Positions 43,581-52,882 of a stretch of 64,000 nt of DNA are shown here, piece after piece (positions within the stretch are counted from its first letter, which is position 1; each line of letters starts with the position of its first letter). This DNA is from Marinomonas fungiae (lineage in GTDB: Bacteria; Pseudomonadota; Gammaproteobacteria; Pseudomonadales; Marinomonadaceae). The notes below the pieces were generated by a model. The model saw only the letters and a list, made by a program, of their open reading frames with translations, ran no database searches and was not told where the DNA came from. The translations under genes were made by a program, and so were the position numbers. Location of the stretch: assembly GCF_001418205.1 (NCBI RefSeq), contig NZ_LIQF01000005.1, positions 1 to 64,000 of the forward strand, read 5' to 3'.

Positions 43581-43609
43581 AAAAAGGGCCAACAAACGTG
43601 GCCCTTTTT
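43581..43609 (-). terminator. Terminator after aspS
   Basis: AAAAAGGGCCA (43581-43591) and TGGCCCTTTTT (43599-43609) form an 11-bp stem with a 7-nt loop. On the minus strand a TTTTTG run follows. It separates aspS from ruvCAB. Confidence 0.9.
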
Positions 43610-43636
43610 AACATTTAAACCTTACGGTTTAAGAAA

Positions 43637-45406
43637 TTACTCTGCAACCGGCTTACGCACACGGATGCTCAATTCTTTAAGCTGCTTCTCGCTAACTTCA
43701 CCAGGCGCTTGCGTCAATAGACAGGTTGCACTTTGAGTTTTCGGGAAAGCAATAACGTCACGAATAGACGCCGAGCCAGTCATCAGCATCACTAGACGGT
43801 CAAGACCGAACGCCAAACCACCGTGTGGCGGCGCGCCGAACTTCAATGCATCTAATAGGAAGCCAAACTTCTCTTCTTGCTCTTCAGCAGAGATGTTTAG
43901 CAAACCAAATACAGTTTGCTGCATCTCAGCTTGGTGAATACGAATCGAACCACCACCCAGCTCAGTACCGTTAAGCACCATATCGTAGGCTTGGGAAAGC
44001 GCCGTTAGCGGGTTTGCTTGCAACTCTTCTGGCGAACATGAAGGCGCAGTGAATGGGTGGTGAATTGCAGTCACCCCGCCATCTGGCGTTTCTTCAAACA
44101 TCGGGAAATCAACTACCCAAAGCGGCGCCCATTCACAAGTATAAAGGTCAAGATCCGCACCCAGCTTGCAACGTAGTGCACCCAGCGCTTCGTTTACGAT
44201 GTTAGTTTGGTCGGCACCGAAGAAAATCAAATCGCCATCTTGTGCTTCTACTCGATCGAGCAATGCTTGACGCACTTCTGTCGGTAGGAACTTAACGATT
44301 GGCGACTGTAGACCTTCTTCAAGGTCAGATTTGTCGTTTACCTTGATGTAAGCCAAGCCTTTCGCACCGTAGATGCCAACGAATTTCGTGTATTCGTCGA
44401 TCTGCTTACGAGTCAGAGCGTTACCACCAGGAACTTTCAGCGCCGCAACGCGACCTTTTGGATCTGAAGCTGGGCCAGAGAAGACTTTAAAGTCTACATC
44501 TGTCATCAAGTCAGAAACCGTTTCAATCGTTAGCGGGATACGTAAGTCAGGCTTGTCTGAACCGTATTTTTCCATCGCTTCAGAGAAAGGCATACGAGGG
44601 AAGGCACCCAAGTCGATGTCTTTAAGCTCTTTGAACAAGTTAGAGATCATTCCCTCTGTTAGAGACATGATTTCTTCTTGGCCTAGGAAAGAAGTTTCCA
44701 AGTCGATCTGAGTAAATTCTGGCTGACGGTCAGCACGTAGATCTTCGTCACGGAAACATTTAGCAATTTGGTAGTAGCGATCAAAACCAGACACCATCAG
44801 TAGCTGCTTGAACAACTGAGGAGACTGAGGCAGCGCAAAGAAGCTACCTTGGTGCGTACGGCTTGGTACCAAGTAGTCACGCGCACCTTCCGGTGTCGCA
44901 CGAGTCAGAATTGGCGTTTCGATGTCTAGGAAGCCATTTTCGTCTAGGTAACGACGCAGTACAGAAGTCACTTTAGAACGGAAACGTAGCTTTTGCTGAA
45001 TTTCTGGACGACGCAAATCGATGAAACGGTTTTTCAGACGAACGTCTTCACCAACAGTTTGGTGATCGTCAAGCTGGAATGGAGGCGTCGCAGCACGGTT
45101 TAGGATTTCAAGCTCGTGACCCAGTACTTCAATCTCACCCGTTGTCATGTTTGGGTTAACAGTACCTTCTGGACGAGCCCGAACAAGACCTTTAATTTGT
45201 ACTACGAATTCACTACGGCAGCTGTCAGCCAAGGCAAAACTTTCTGCACGATCTGGATCGAATACAACCTGAGTCAGACCTTCGCGATCACGTAGATCCA
45301 AGAAAATAACACCACCGTGATCTCGACGACGGTGTACCCAGCCGCTAAGAGTGACTTCTTCTGAAATGTTTTTTGCTGTTAACTCGCCGCAATAATGGCT
45401 GCGCAT
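43637..45406 (-). CDS. aspS: Aspartyl-tRNA synthetase
   Basis: This 589-residue class II synthetase charges tRNA-Asp. The N-terminal OB-fold anticodon-binding domain (about 1-105) has [20 protein letters not shown]. The catalytic core has motif 2 ([20 protein letters not shown]) and motif 3 ([13 protein letters not shown]). The bacterial GAD insertion domain lies at about 290-420. The start at MRSHYCGEL (45406) matches E. coli; the ORF extends 17 codons upstream, but AGGAATT supports the ATG. The ruvC-aspS order is conserved in gammaproteobacteria. Confidence 0.97.
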   Translation of the reverse strand: MRSHYCGELTAKNISEEVTLSGWVHRRRDHGGVIFLDLRDREGLTQVVFDPDRAESFALADSCRSEFVVQIKGLVRARPEGTVNPNMTTGEIEVLGHELEILNRAATPPFQLDDHQTVGEDVRLKNRFIDLRRPEIQQKLRFRSKVTSVLRRYLDENGFLDIETPILTRATPEGARDYLVPSRTHQGSFFALPQSPQLFKQLLMVSGFDRYYQIAKCFRDEDLRADRQPEFTQIDLETSFLGQEEIMSLTEGMISNLFKELKDIDLGAFPRMPFSEAMEKYGSDKPDLRIPLTIETVSDLMTDVDFKVFSGPASDPKGRVAALKVPGGNALTRKQIDEYTKFVGIYGAKGLAYIKVNDKSDLEEGLQSPIVKFLPTEVRQALLDRVEAQDGDLIFFGADQTNIVNEALGALRCKLGADLDLYTCEWAPLWVVDFPMFEETPDGGVTAIHHPFTAPSCSPEELQANPLTALSQAYDMVLNGTELGGGSIRIHQAEMQQTVFGLLNISAEEQEEKFGFLLDALKFGAPPHGGLAFGLDRLVMLMTGSASIRDVIAFPKTQSATCLLTQAPGEVSEKQLKELSIRVRKPVAE

Positions 45407-45581
45407 AATTCCTATCCTATTACTGTCTCGCAAAGTTGCGAACGTACCGTTATTCACCCTGTGTTATTCATACGAAATGCTAATAAAGCAATAAAACAGG
45501 GAGGTATTAATCATTTAAGGCCCAGCATTATATGCCAAGCGCTTTGGACTCTCTAGGGCATGACTTAAATTTCTAATCCAG

Positions 45582-46058
45582 TTAAAGAAAAATTCTTACA
45601 ATTTCCGCAACCAGCTCCACACCGCGACTCTTCATAATCACTTCATCCCCCTCTTCTTTACCGAGCAAGGATTTACCAAGAGGTGTTTGCGGCGTCACCA
45701 AAAGAATCGATTTATCCTGACTTTCAAATTCACCACCACCGCAGCATTGAGACAGAATAATAACTCTATTCCAACCATCTCGACGTTCGACTTCAAACAC
45801 AGAGCCCACAGCAATCTCGTCACTGTCGGCAAAAGCCATTTTCCTAAAATAAGCCAGATCAGCCTCACACTCAGCCACACGTACCGACTGTCCATGGGCC
45901 AAGTAAGAATTCTCCAAACCGAATGTATCCCATTTGGTTTCAGCCACACTTTCAGTGCTAGTCGCCGCTTGGCGTGCCTGATCTGCAGCTTCCTTAGCTA
46001 CTTTCACACGAGTCTCTGCGTATTCAATCAAACTTAGCTGCAACTGTTCTAAAAACAT
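45582..46058 (-). CDS. GreA/GreB-family elongation factor-like protein
   Basis: This 158-residue protein has an N-terminal helical part (about 1-80; YAETRVKVAKEAADQARQAA, ECEADLAYFRKMAF) resembling a coiled coil. The C-terminal FKBP-like Gre domain contains LLVTPQTPLGKSLLGKEEGDEV. Gre factors insert into the RNA polymerase channel to rescue stalled transcription. It is not canonical GreA or GreB, since the acidic tip motif is not clear and the C-terminal region is divergent, so the subfamily is uncertain. ATG 46058 (TGAAGAAA upstream) avoids starting inside the cysN terminator. Confidence 0.75.
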   Translation of the reverse strand: MFLEQLQLSLIEYAETRVKVAKEAADQARQAATSTESVAETKWDTFGLENSYLAHGQSVRVAECEADLAYFRKMAFADSDEIAVGSVFEVERRDGWNRVIILSQCCGGGEFESQDKSILLVTPQTPLGKSLLGKEEGDEVIMKSRGVELVAEIVRIFL

Positions 46059-46073
46059 TTTCTTCACAAACAA

Positions 46074-46101
46074 AAAAGCCACTGTAAAAACAGTGGCTTT
46101 T
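46074..46101 (-). terminator. Terminator after cysN
   Basis: AAAAGCCACTG (46074-46084) and CAGTGGCTTTT (46091-46101) form an 11-bp stem, with a TTTTTTG run on the minus strand. It lies between cysN and the Gre-like gene. Confidence 0.88.
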
Positions 46102-46121
46102 ATACACGATTTATCGGCAAA

Positions 46122-47735
46122 TTACAGACGAACAGTCGATAATATTTGCTCTACAACATCATCATGACTGCCTTCTGACAGCTGAATGTCAGCTACAGCA
46201 GCATCCGCCACCACAACCACAACACCCGTTTGCTTAAGCAACTCCGCCTCAGCAGATGTCGCATCTAATTTAGCCAATGCCACGACTCCACGGCGTAGTA
46301 ATGAACGCTCAAGCTGCTGTGCATCAACTGCAGAACCTGATGCTAGCGCAACAACAGCTGGCTTCTGACCTAAACGCGCAGCTCGCTCTTCCGCTGTTAC
46401 CACCGTATCAGCATCCAGATCACCTACCGTCTCTTCAACCATACCCGCACCAACGGTTACGTTTGATAGACGATCAATAATGATTAAGGCACCGGTCAAC
46501 GGACTGGTTTGGTAGCTATCGAATGCCACCGGTGCATCAAAGCTAATCACACAGTCAGCAATAACGTTTAACTCAACCTGATCCACTTGCGTTTGCTCAA
46601 GCGTGTTCACATCAATACGGTAGTTAATGTGGTGAACCTTACCCGGCACAGTTTGCGTACCAAGCTTAAAGTTGTAAAGTTTGCCTGGCACCAATGGCTG
46701 CTCAGACATCCAGACAACAGACGCACGTAGGTTGGCACTAATTTCTGGCTCATGACCAGGGTGAACAATCATGTCACCACGGCTGATGTCGATTTCATCT
46801 TCAAGCGTCAAGGTAACCGCTTGACCAACTTTCGCCACCTCCAAGTTACCATCGTAAGTCACGATTTCAGCAACTTTAGACTTCTTACCTGAAGGCAGAG
46901 CAACGATTTCATCACCAGGCTTCACTTGGCCTGCTGCGATAGTGCCTGCAAAGCCACGGAAGTCAAGGTTTGGACGGTTAACGTACTGCACAGGGAAACG
47001 GAACGAGTCACTCTTAGCATCACGATTAATCTGAACCTGCTCAAGAATCTCCATCAAAGGACCGCCTTGATACCAAGGCGTTTGCTCAGACGCATTTACA
47101 ACGTTGTCACCCTTAAGGGCAGACATTGGCACAAAGTACACATCTTCAGGCTTACGGTTACCAAGCTGCTCAATAAACTCTAAGTAGCTTGCACGGATTT
47201 CGTTGAATTTCTCTTCGGAGAAGCCCACCAAATCCATTTTATTGATTGCAACAACAACGTGCTTAATACCCAACAGGGAAGCAATATAGCTGTGACGACG
47301 GGTTTGCGTCTGCACACCGTAACGAGCGTCAATCAAAATGATTGCAAGGTCACAAGACGATGCGCCTGTCGCCATGTTACGTGTGTATTGTTCGTGCCCA
47401 GGCGTATCCGCGATAATGAACTTACGCTTCTCAGTTGAGAAGTAACGGTAAGCTACATCGATTGTGATACCTTGCTCACGCTCTGCTTGTAGGCCGTCCA
47501 CAAGTAGCGCCAAATCAACTTCTTCGCCTTGTGTGCCAGATTTTTTACTGTCACGCTTTACCGCATCTAAGTGGTCTTCATAGATCAACTTAGAATCATG
47601 TAGCAAGCGACCGATTAGGGTACTTTTACCATCGTCTACGTTACCGCAGGTTAGCAGGCGAAGCAGGTCTTTTTCTTCGTGCTGTTTTAGGTAGCCAAGG
47701 ATATCTTGACTGATCATTTCTGATTGATGAGACAT
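46122..47735 (-). CDS. cysN: Sulfate adenylyltransferase GTPase subunit, with C-terminal extension
   Basis: CysN couples GTP hydrolysis to APS formation by CysD. The N-terminal about 435 residues are standard: [34 protein letters not shown] and INKMD, then the EF-Tu-like beta barrels. The protein is 537 residues, longer than the E. coli 475 but shorter than CysNC fusions. The last about 85 residues (from [19 protein letters not shown]) begin like the APS kinase domain but lack a GxxGxGKS P-loop, so they look like a decayed kinase domain or a short unrelated tail. cysC must be elsewhere if the pathway runs through PAPS. Confidence 0.92.
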   Translation of the reverse strand: MSHQSEMISQDILGYLKQHEEKDLLRLLTCGNVDDGKSTLIGRLLHDSKLIYEDHLDAVKRDSKKSGTQGEEVDLALLVDGLQAEREQGITIDVAYRYFSTEKRKFIIADTPGHEQYTRNMATGASSCDLAIILIDARYGVQTQTRRHSYIASLLGIKHVVVAINKMDLVGFSEEKFNEIRASYLEFIEQLGNRKPEDVYFVPMSALKGDNVVNASEQTPWYQGGPLMEILEQVQINRDAKSDSFRFPVQYVNRPNLDFRGFAGTIAAGQVKPGDEIVALPSGKKSKVAEIVTYDGNLEVAKVGQAVTLTLEDEIDISRGDMIVHPGHEPEISANLRASVVWMSEQPLVPGKLYNFKLGTQTVPGKVHHINYRIDVNTLEQTQVDQVELNVIADCVISFDAPVAFDSYQTSPLTGALIIIDRLSNVTVGAGMVEETVGDLDADTVVTAEERAARLGQKPAVVALASGSAVDAQQLERSLLRRGVVALAKLDATSAEAELLKQTGVVVVVADAAVADIQLSEGSHDDVVEQILSTVRL

Positions 47736-47752
47736 TCTTACAACTCCTAGCC

Positions 47753-48667
47753 TTAGAAATAACCTTGCTTCTTCTTCTCTTCCATCGAACCCGCAGAATC
47801 ATGGTCGATGACACGGCCCTGACGCTCTGAACTCTTCGTCAACAGCATCTCTTGAATGATTTCAGGCAATGTATCCGCCTCAGATTCCACCGCACCCGTT
47901 AGTGGGTAACAGCCAAGCGTACGGAAACGTACTGATTTCATTTCTGGCACTTCGCCTTCTTTCAAAGGCATACGCTCATCGTCAACCATGATTTGAACAC
48001 CATCGCGCTCAACCACTGGACGTTTCGCAGCGAAGTAAAGAGGAACAATTGGAATGCTCTCTAGGTAGATGTATTGCCAGATATCCAGCTCCGTCCAGTT
48101 AGATAGAGGGAACACACGAATACTTTCGCCCTTGTTCACCTTACCGTTGTAAATATTCCACAACTCTGGACGCTGGTTTTTTGGATCCCAGCGGTGTTGT
48201 TTATCACGGAAAGAGTACACGCGCTCTTTCGCACGGGATTTTTCTTCGTCACGACGCGCACCCCCAAAGGCTGCATCGAAACCGTATTTATCAAGCGCTT
48301 GTTTCAAGCCTTGAGTTTTCATAACGTCTGTGTGTACTGCACTGCCATGAGTGAACGGCCCGATACCTTGAGCAACACCCTCTGGGTTTTGATGCACTAG
48401 AAGATCAAGACCTAGCTTCGCAACCATCTCGTCACGGAACGTAATCATTTCTTTGAACTTCCAACCTGTGTCAACGTGCAATAGCGGGAACGGCGGCTTA
48501 CCTGGGTAAAACGCTTTCATAGCAAGATGCAGCATGACCGCTGAATCTTTACCAATGGAATACAGCATGACCGGATTGTCAAACTCTGCAGCCACTTCAC
48601 GAATAATGTGAATACTTTCAGCTTCAAGCTGTTTAAGGTGAGTCAGTCTTGCCTCTGTAACTGTCAT
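47753..48667 (-). CDS. cysD: Sulfate adenylyltransferase catalytic subunit
   Basis: CysD makes adenosine 5'-phosphosulfate from ATP and sulfate, driven by CysN. The 304-residue protein has the PP-loop [13 protein letters not shown], the conserved [27 protein letters not shown] and [13 protein letters not shown]. Length is the same as E. coli CysD (302). cysD and cysN are 17 bp apart. No CysB box can be assigned with confidence in the 157-bp gap upstream. Confidence 0.97.
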   Translation of the reverse strand: MTVTEARLTHLKQLEAESIHIIREVAAEFDNPVMLYSIGKDSAVMLHLAMKAFYPGKPPFPLLHVDTGWKFKEMITFRDEMVAKLGLDLLVHQNPEGVAQGIGPFTHGSAVHTDVMKTQGLKQALDKYGFDAAFGGARRDEEKSRAKERVYSFRDKQHRWDPKNQRPELWNIYNGKVNKGESIRVFPLSNWTELDIWQYIYLESIPIVPLYFAAKRPVVERDGVQIMVDDERMPLKEGEVPEMKSVRFRTLGCYPLTGAVESEADTLPEIIQEMLLTKSSERQGRVIDHDSAGSMEEKKKQGYF

Positions 48668-48774
48668 ATTATCTCGTCCAAATATTAAAAGGCTTCGGCA
48701 TTTCGCTAACTATAACATGCCAGAAAGTTATAAAAACCAGCGCAACTAGATTTTCATAGCATATAGATATTAAA

Positions 48775-48795
48775 AAAGGCTCATAATGAGCCTTT
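48775..48795 (-). terminator. Terminator after trhP
   Basis: AAAGGCTCA (48775-48783) and TGAGCCTTT (48787-48795) form a 9-bp stem with a 3-nt loop. On the minus strand TTTAATATC follows. It lies 30 bp beyond the trhP stop. Confidence 0.8.
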
Positions 48796-48824
48796 CTATA
48801 AGAGCCAAAACAGTGCTGCAAACT

Positions 48825-50183
48825 TTACAAGCCATTTGGCAGATTGCGCATCACCAAACCAAGCTCTAATTGCTCAGGTTGATAAGGCAGAGGGATACGT
48901 ACCTTGTGACCGGAACCAGGCGCCACCGCCATCGTTTCGCCTTTCAGGTTTTCCATTGCCTCAATGCTGTACAACATGCTGCCCTTAGGGGTAATCAACT
49001 CAATCGAATCTCCCACTTTAAAGCGGTTTTTCACATCAATCGTCAACCAGCCATTATTCCAATCCAGCATTTCACCCACAAACTGCTGGCGATCAGAGAT
49101 CGAGTTGCCGTACTGATAGTTTTGATATTGATCATGAACATGACGGCGGTAGAAGCCTTCGGTATAACCACGGTTTGCCAAGCCTTCTAACTTATCCATC
49201 AATGACATATCAAACGGTTGCCCATGAATCGCATCATCAATTGCCTTACGGTACAACTGAGCAGTACGAGCAGCGTAGAAGTGTGACTTGGTACGACCCT
49301 CGATTTTCAGAGAATGCACCCCCAGCTCAATCAACTTCTCAACGTGTTGAATGGCACGCAAATCTCGGCTATTCATGATGTAGGTGCCATGCTCATCTTC
49401 AAATGCAGGCATAAACTCCCCTTCACGCCCTTGCTCACGCAGCAATACCACATCATCAAATGGCTTACCTTCACCTAGAGTTGGTGCAGTAAACTCAGAT
49501 GGATCAAAGCTCTGCACACCTTTTAGATGACTGCCATCCGCTGGCACAATATCGCCATTCTCGTCTTGCACCGCAGATTTCACATCGTACTGCCAACGGC
49601 AAGAGTTAGTACAAGTCCCCTGATTAGGATCACGACGATTAAAGTAACCTGATAGCAAACAACGACCAGAGTAAGCAATACATAATGAACCGTGTACAAA
49701 CGTCTCAATTTCCATTTCCGGAACCATTTGACGAATCTCACCAACCTCATCAAGCGATAGTTCACGTGATAGAATTACGCGCTCCAGCCCAAAGTTGTGC
49801 CAAAACTTCACTGTCGCCCAGTTCACCGCATTCGCTTGTACTGAAAGGTGGATCGGCATATCCGGCCACTTCTCTTTAATCAGCATCATCAAACCAGGAT
49901 CAGACATAATCAGAGCATCTGGCCCCATTTCAACGACTGGCTCCATGTCTTTAATGAAGGTTTTGATCTTGGCGTTGTGTGGCGCAATATTAGTAGCAAC
50001 GTAAAGCTTTTTACCTTGGCTATGCGCCTCTTCAATGCCTTGCGCAAGGTTTGCCATAGTAAAGTCATTGTTACGCACACGCAGACTGTAACGCGGCTGG
50101 CCTGCATACACTGCATCAGCACCATAGGCATAGGCATAGCGCATATTTTTTAAAGTACCAGCAGGAGAAAGCAATTCGGTCAT
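48825..50183 (-). CDS. trhP: U32-family protein TrhP/YegQ (prephenate-dependent tRNA uridine hydroxylation)
   Basis: This 452-residue U32-family protein has the TIM-barrel N-terminal part with LSPAGTLKNMRYAYAYGADAVYAG and the U32 signature LSRELSLDEVGEI. A cysteine cluster (SGRCLLSGYFNRRDPNQGTC, CRWQYDV) probably binds an iron-sulfur cluster. TrhP makes 5-hydroxyuridine at U34 in several tRNAs together with prephenate, or oxygen through TrhO. Length and motifs match E. coli YegQ (453). It is a single gene. Confidence 0.92.
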   Translation of the reverse strand: MTELLSPAGTLKNMRYAYAYGADAVYAGQPRYSLRVRNNDFTMANLAQGIEEAHSQGKKLYVATNIAPHNAKIKTFIKDMEPVVEMGPDALIMSDPGLMMLIKEKWPDMPIHLSVQANAVNWATVKFWHNFGLERVILSRELSLDEVGEIRQMVPEMEIETFVHGSLCIAYSGRCLLSGYFNRRDPNQGTCTNSCRWQYDVKSAVQDENGDIVPADGSHLKGVQSFDPSEFTAPTLGEGKPFDDVVLLREQGREGEFMPAFEDEHGTYIMNSRDLRAIQHVEKLIELGVHSLKIEGRTKSHFYAARTAQLYRKAIDDAIHGQPFDMSLMDKLEGLANRGYTEGFYRRHVHDQYQNYQYGNSISDRQQFVGEMLDWNNGWLTIDVKNRFKVGDSIELITPKGSMLYSIEAMENLKGETMAVAPGSGHKVRIPLPYQPEQLELGLVMRNLPNGL

Positions 50184-50258
50184 AATGAATCTTTATCGAG
50201 GAGTGAATTTGGCGCGAATTCTAGCGAATTGCTCACCTTTTGCCTTATGCCAAAAACA

Positions 50259-50285
50259 AGAAAGGCTGAACAAGTCAGCCTTTCT
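50259..50285 (-). terminator. Terminator after the coiled-coil membrane gene
   Basis: AGAAAGGCTGA (50259-50269) and TCAGCCTTTCT (50275-50285) form an 11-bp stem; the minus strand continues CTTGTTTTTGG. It lies 36 bp past the stop of the gene at 50321. Confidence 0.8.
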
Positions 50286-50320
50286 TTGATCTATATCAAA
50301 ACAGTTAACGGGTAGCTAAA

Positions 50321-51295
50321 TTAACCACCATTAGCAATACTCAATTCCAACGACAATTGACGGACCTGAGCCTTCAAATTGTTAATTTCACGTAACACTT
50401 GCGGACGGAATTGATCAATCGATCGTATTGCCTCCTCAGTATTTGCCAAACGCGAACCTAAATTCGAAGGCACTTCTGGTGAACTAGGTTCTTTCGCCAG
50501 CTTATCCAAACCCTGACCTTGTTGACTCACCTGAGCCGCCAATCGATCCAGACCTTGCTTAAGAGACTTAAGTTGACTATCAAGTGTCGCAATGCGATCA
50601 CTTTGAGCTTTAACAGTATCAGCCTGTTTAGAAGCAAGGCCAACTTCACTTTCAAGACTAGCAACCTTGGCAACTTGTTCCTTTTGATTCGCCTCTATTG
50701 TAGCTACTGTATTGACCATAGTATTGTAGCCATTTTCAATTTCATTAAACGTATCAGCTTGAACCGCGACGCGTTTACCTTGCGTCGACACCACTTCTCG
50801 CAAGTCCGCTAATTTACCTTGCAACACTTCAATTTTAGAGTCATTGGTAGCAATAGCGCTTCGGTTACGATCGTAGGCCACGGCCCACAACTTACGAATT
50901 TCACTGTCGTGATTTTTCAAAGTCTCTTCAACAGTGGAACCAAGCTCACTATTAGAAACATCAGCCGCTACTAATTGACTGTCTAAGTCCTGAATTTGAC
51001 TACGAGCGCCCAACAATTCGTCACGCAGTTTTTGATTTTCCATCCATAACCAGTAGCCCCCTGCCCCCGCACCACCTATTATGAGCAATAGTAGGAAGTA
51101 AACAAACGCAAGGCTTGGCTTTTTGACCGGTGCATGCACAGCTGCAGTCGGTTTAGCTGGTGGAGGATTAAGGCGCTGTTTACCGGCCTTTTGGGTACTA
51201 GCACTTGTTGAAGTTCGGTCATTTAGCTCGTCTTGATCGAGCGTCAAGCTTGGAATTTCAACATCATCATCTTTTCGCATAAAGTATTCAGCCAC
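50321..51295 (-). CDS. Single-span membrane protein with long coiled coil, function unknown
   Basis: I do not recognise this 324-residue protein beyond its layout. A charged, Pro-rich cytoplasmic N-terminus (about 1-60) precedes one helix (about 61-84, SLAFVYFLLLLIIGGAGAGGY). A periplasmic region of repeated helices (about 86-320) follows, with segments such as ARSQIQDLDSQLVAAD, IATLDSQLKSLKQGLDRLAA and LREINNLKAQVRQLSLEL. No catalytic motif is visible. The start may be GTG 51295 or the ATG at 51280. It is monocistronic with a terminator and divergent from sodB. Confidence 0.75.
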   Translation of the reverse strand: MAEYFMRKDDDVEIPSLTLDQDELNDRTSTSASTQKAGKQRLNPPPAKPTAAVHAPVKKPSLAFVYFLLLLIIGGAGAGGYWLWMENQKLRDELLGARSQIQDLDSQLVAADVSNSELGSTVEETLKNHDSEIRKLWAVAYDRNRSAIATNDSKIEVLQGKLADLREVVSTQGKRVAVQADTFNEIENGYNTMVNTVATIEANQKEQVAKVASLESEVGLASKQADTVKAQSDRIATLDSQLKSLKQGLDRLAAQVSQQGQGLDKLAKEPSSPEVPSNLGSRLANTEEAIRSIDQFRPQVLREINNLKAQVRQLSLELSIANGG

Positions 51296-51445
51296 TAATC
51301 TTTGTACAACTATGAAAATCTATGGGAATAAATAACCATACAAATAGAATGAATATAATATTCAAATGTTCAATGCTACTATATAAGCACCATTAACTGC
51401 TTGATCACAAGCACTTTTCATTACAATAAAGCAAGGAGAAAAGAA

Positions 51446-52030
51446 ATGGCTTTTGAATTACCAGCTCTACCTTACGCTAAAGACGCTCTTGAGCCGCACA
51501 TGTCTGTTGAGACTCTAGAGTTTCACCACGGCAAGCACCACAACACTTACGTAACTAAGCTAAACGGTCTTGTTCCTGGTTCTGAGTACGAAGGCAAATC
51601 TCTAGAAGAGATCATTACTTCTGCTCCAGCTGGCCCTGTATTCAACAACGCAGCACAAATTTGGAACCACACCTTCTTCTGGAACAGCCTAAGCCCTAAC
51701 GGCGGCGGCGAGCCAACTGGCGCTCTAGCAGACGCAATCAACGCTAAATGGGGCTCTTTTGCAGCTTTCCAAGAAGCGTTCAACGACAAAGCTGTTAACA
51801 ACTTTGGCTCTTGCTGGACTTGGCTAGTTAAAAATGCAGACGGTTCTCTAGAAATCGTGAACACTAGCAACGCTGGTACGCCAATGACTGCTGGTCAAAC
51901 AGCGTTGATCACTGTTGACCTATGGGAACACGCTTACTACATCGACTACCGCAACGTACGTCCTGACTACCTAAAAGGTTTCTGGGCGCTTGCAAACTGG
52001 GAATTCGCTGCAGCAAACTTCGCAGCTTAA
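51446..52030 (+). CDS. sodB: Superoxide dismutase, Fe type
   Basis: This 194-residue cytoplasmic enzyme converts superoxide to peroxide and oxygen. The N-terminal segment [19 protein letters not shown] is typical of FeSOD. The metal ligands are in [13 protein letters not shown] (His), QIWNHTFFW (His) and [12 protein letters not shown] (Asp and His); [14 protein letters not shown] is the Fe-type form. Starting at ATG 51446, with AAGGAGA upstream, it matches E. coli SodB length (193). Codon use is biased as in highly expressed genes. Confidence 0.97.
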   Translation: MAFELPALPYAKDALEPHMSVETLEFHHGKHHNTYVTKLNGLVPGSEYEGKSLEEIITSAPAGPVFNNAAQIWNHTFFWNSLSPNGGGEPTGALADAINAKWGSFAAFQEAFNDKAVNNFGSCWTWLVKNADGSLEIVNTSNAGTPMTAGQTALITVDLWEHAYYIDYRNVRPDYLKGFWALANWEFAAANFAA

Positions 52031-52052
52031 TTTCAGCATTAAGTCGTTCTCT

Positions 52053-52080
52053 AAAAAGCGCAACTTTGGTTGCGCTTTTT
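52053..52080 (+). terminator. Terminator after sodB
   Basis: AAAAAGCGCAAC (52053-52064) and GTTGCGCTTTTT (52069-52080) form a 12-bp stem with a tetraloop and a T-run. Confidence 0.92.
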
Positions 52081-52196
52081 TGTTTTACATATTACTGACA
52101 CAATCCCATTATTAAGCAGACTAGCTAGCTGTTGCGCTGAAGCAATAGTAGCGTTATTGTCTGGGTACAAGTAATTGATTGTAAAAGGGTCTTCAC

Positions 52197-52862
52197 GTGC
52201 TAAAACAAATACTGTTCGGATTAACAGCTTCCTTTAGCGTTATACTTTCCGCTCAAGCAGAAACGGTTTACGTTTCCGATATTCAATTCGTTGCCATCCG
52301 TGAGGGATTAAGCAATGACTCCCGAGCAACCGAACGAGGCATAAAAAGCGGCACACCTTTAACTGTGCTGGATCGTCGTGACGATCACATCAAGGTACGC
52401 ACTCCCGATGGCAATGAAGGCTGGCTACCAAGCTACTTTATCAGTGAAGATCGAGTTAGTCGTGACCAAATCATTTATCTTCAAAATCAGTTAACTCAAG
52501 CCAAAGAAGCTCAAGTAAACGCCGAAGAAACACTACAGAAAACCAAAGACATCAATGAGGAACTCGTATCGTCTGTCGAAATGTTAACCTCACAAAAGCA
52601 GGCGTTAGAAAACCAACTCAAGGGCGTTTCGGAACTCGCTCAACAAGCAAAGGCCATCGTCTCAGCTAACGAAGAGTCAGATTATAAGATCCAATCACTT
52701 CAGCAACAGGTAGACACACTTAATGCGAAGAACGAAGCGTTGAATTCCTCTTTAGAGCAACGCTGGTTTTTAATTGGTGCCGGAACACTGATTATCGGAA
52801 CCCTATTTGGCCTACTGTTTCCATTAACGCGCAAAAAGAAGGTATCATCTAGCTCTTGGTAA
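52197..52862 (+). CDS. SH3-domain protein with coiled coil and C-terminal anchor (TIGR04211/YgiM type)
   Basis: This 221-residue protein has a signal peptide (about 1-22, SAQAET) and a bacterial SH3 domain (about 24-85, DIQFVAIREGLSNDSRATERG, DGNEGWLPSYFI). A coiled-coil segment (about 95-190) follows, then a C-terminal membrane helix (about 193-213, WFLIGAGTLIIGTLFGLLFPL) with a basic tail. That is the TIGR04211/YgiM architecture; the family probably senses or binds the cell wall, and its function is not established. The start is GTG 52197. It precedes the antiporter gene by 20 bp and may be co-transcribed with it. Confidence 0.82.
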   Translation: MLKQILFGLTASFSVILSAQAETVYVSDIQFVAIREGLSNDSRATERGIKSGTPLTVLDRRDDHIKVRTPDGNEGWLPSYFISEDRVSRDQIIYLQNQLTQAKEAQVNAEETLQKTKDINEELVSSVEMLTSQKQALENQLKGVSELAQQAKAIVSANEESDYKIQSLQQQVDTLNAKNEALNSSLEQRWFLIGAGTLIIGTLFGLLFPLTRKKKVSSSSW

Positions 52863-52882
52863 TACCTTATTGAGGGCAAGAT

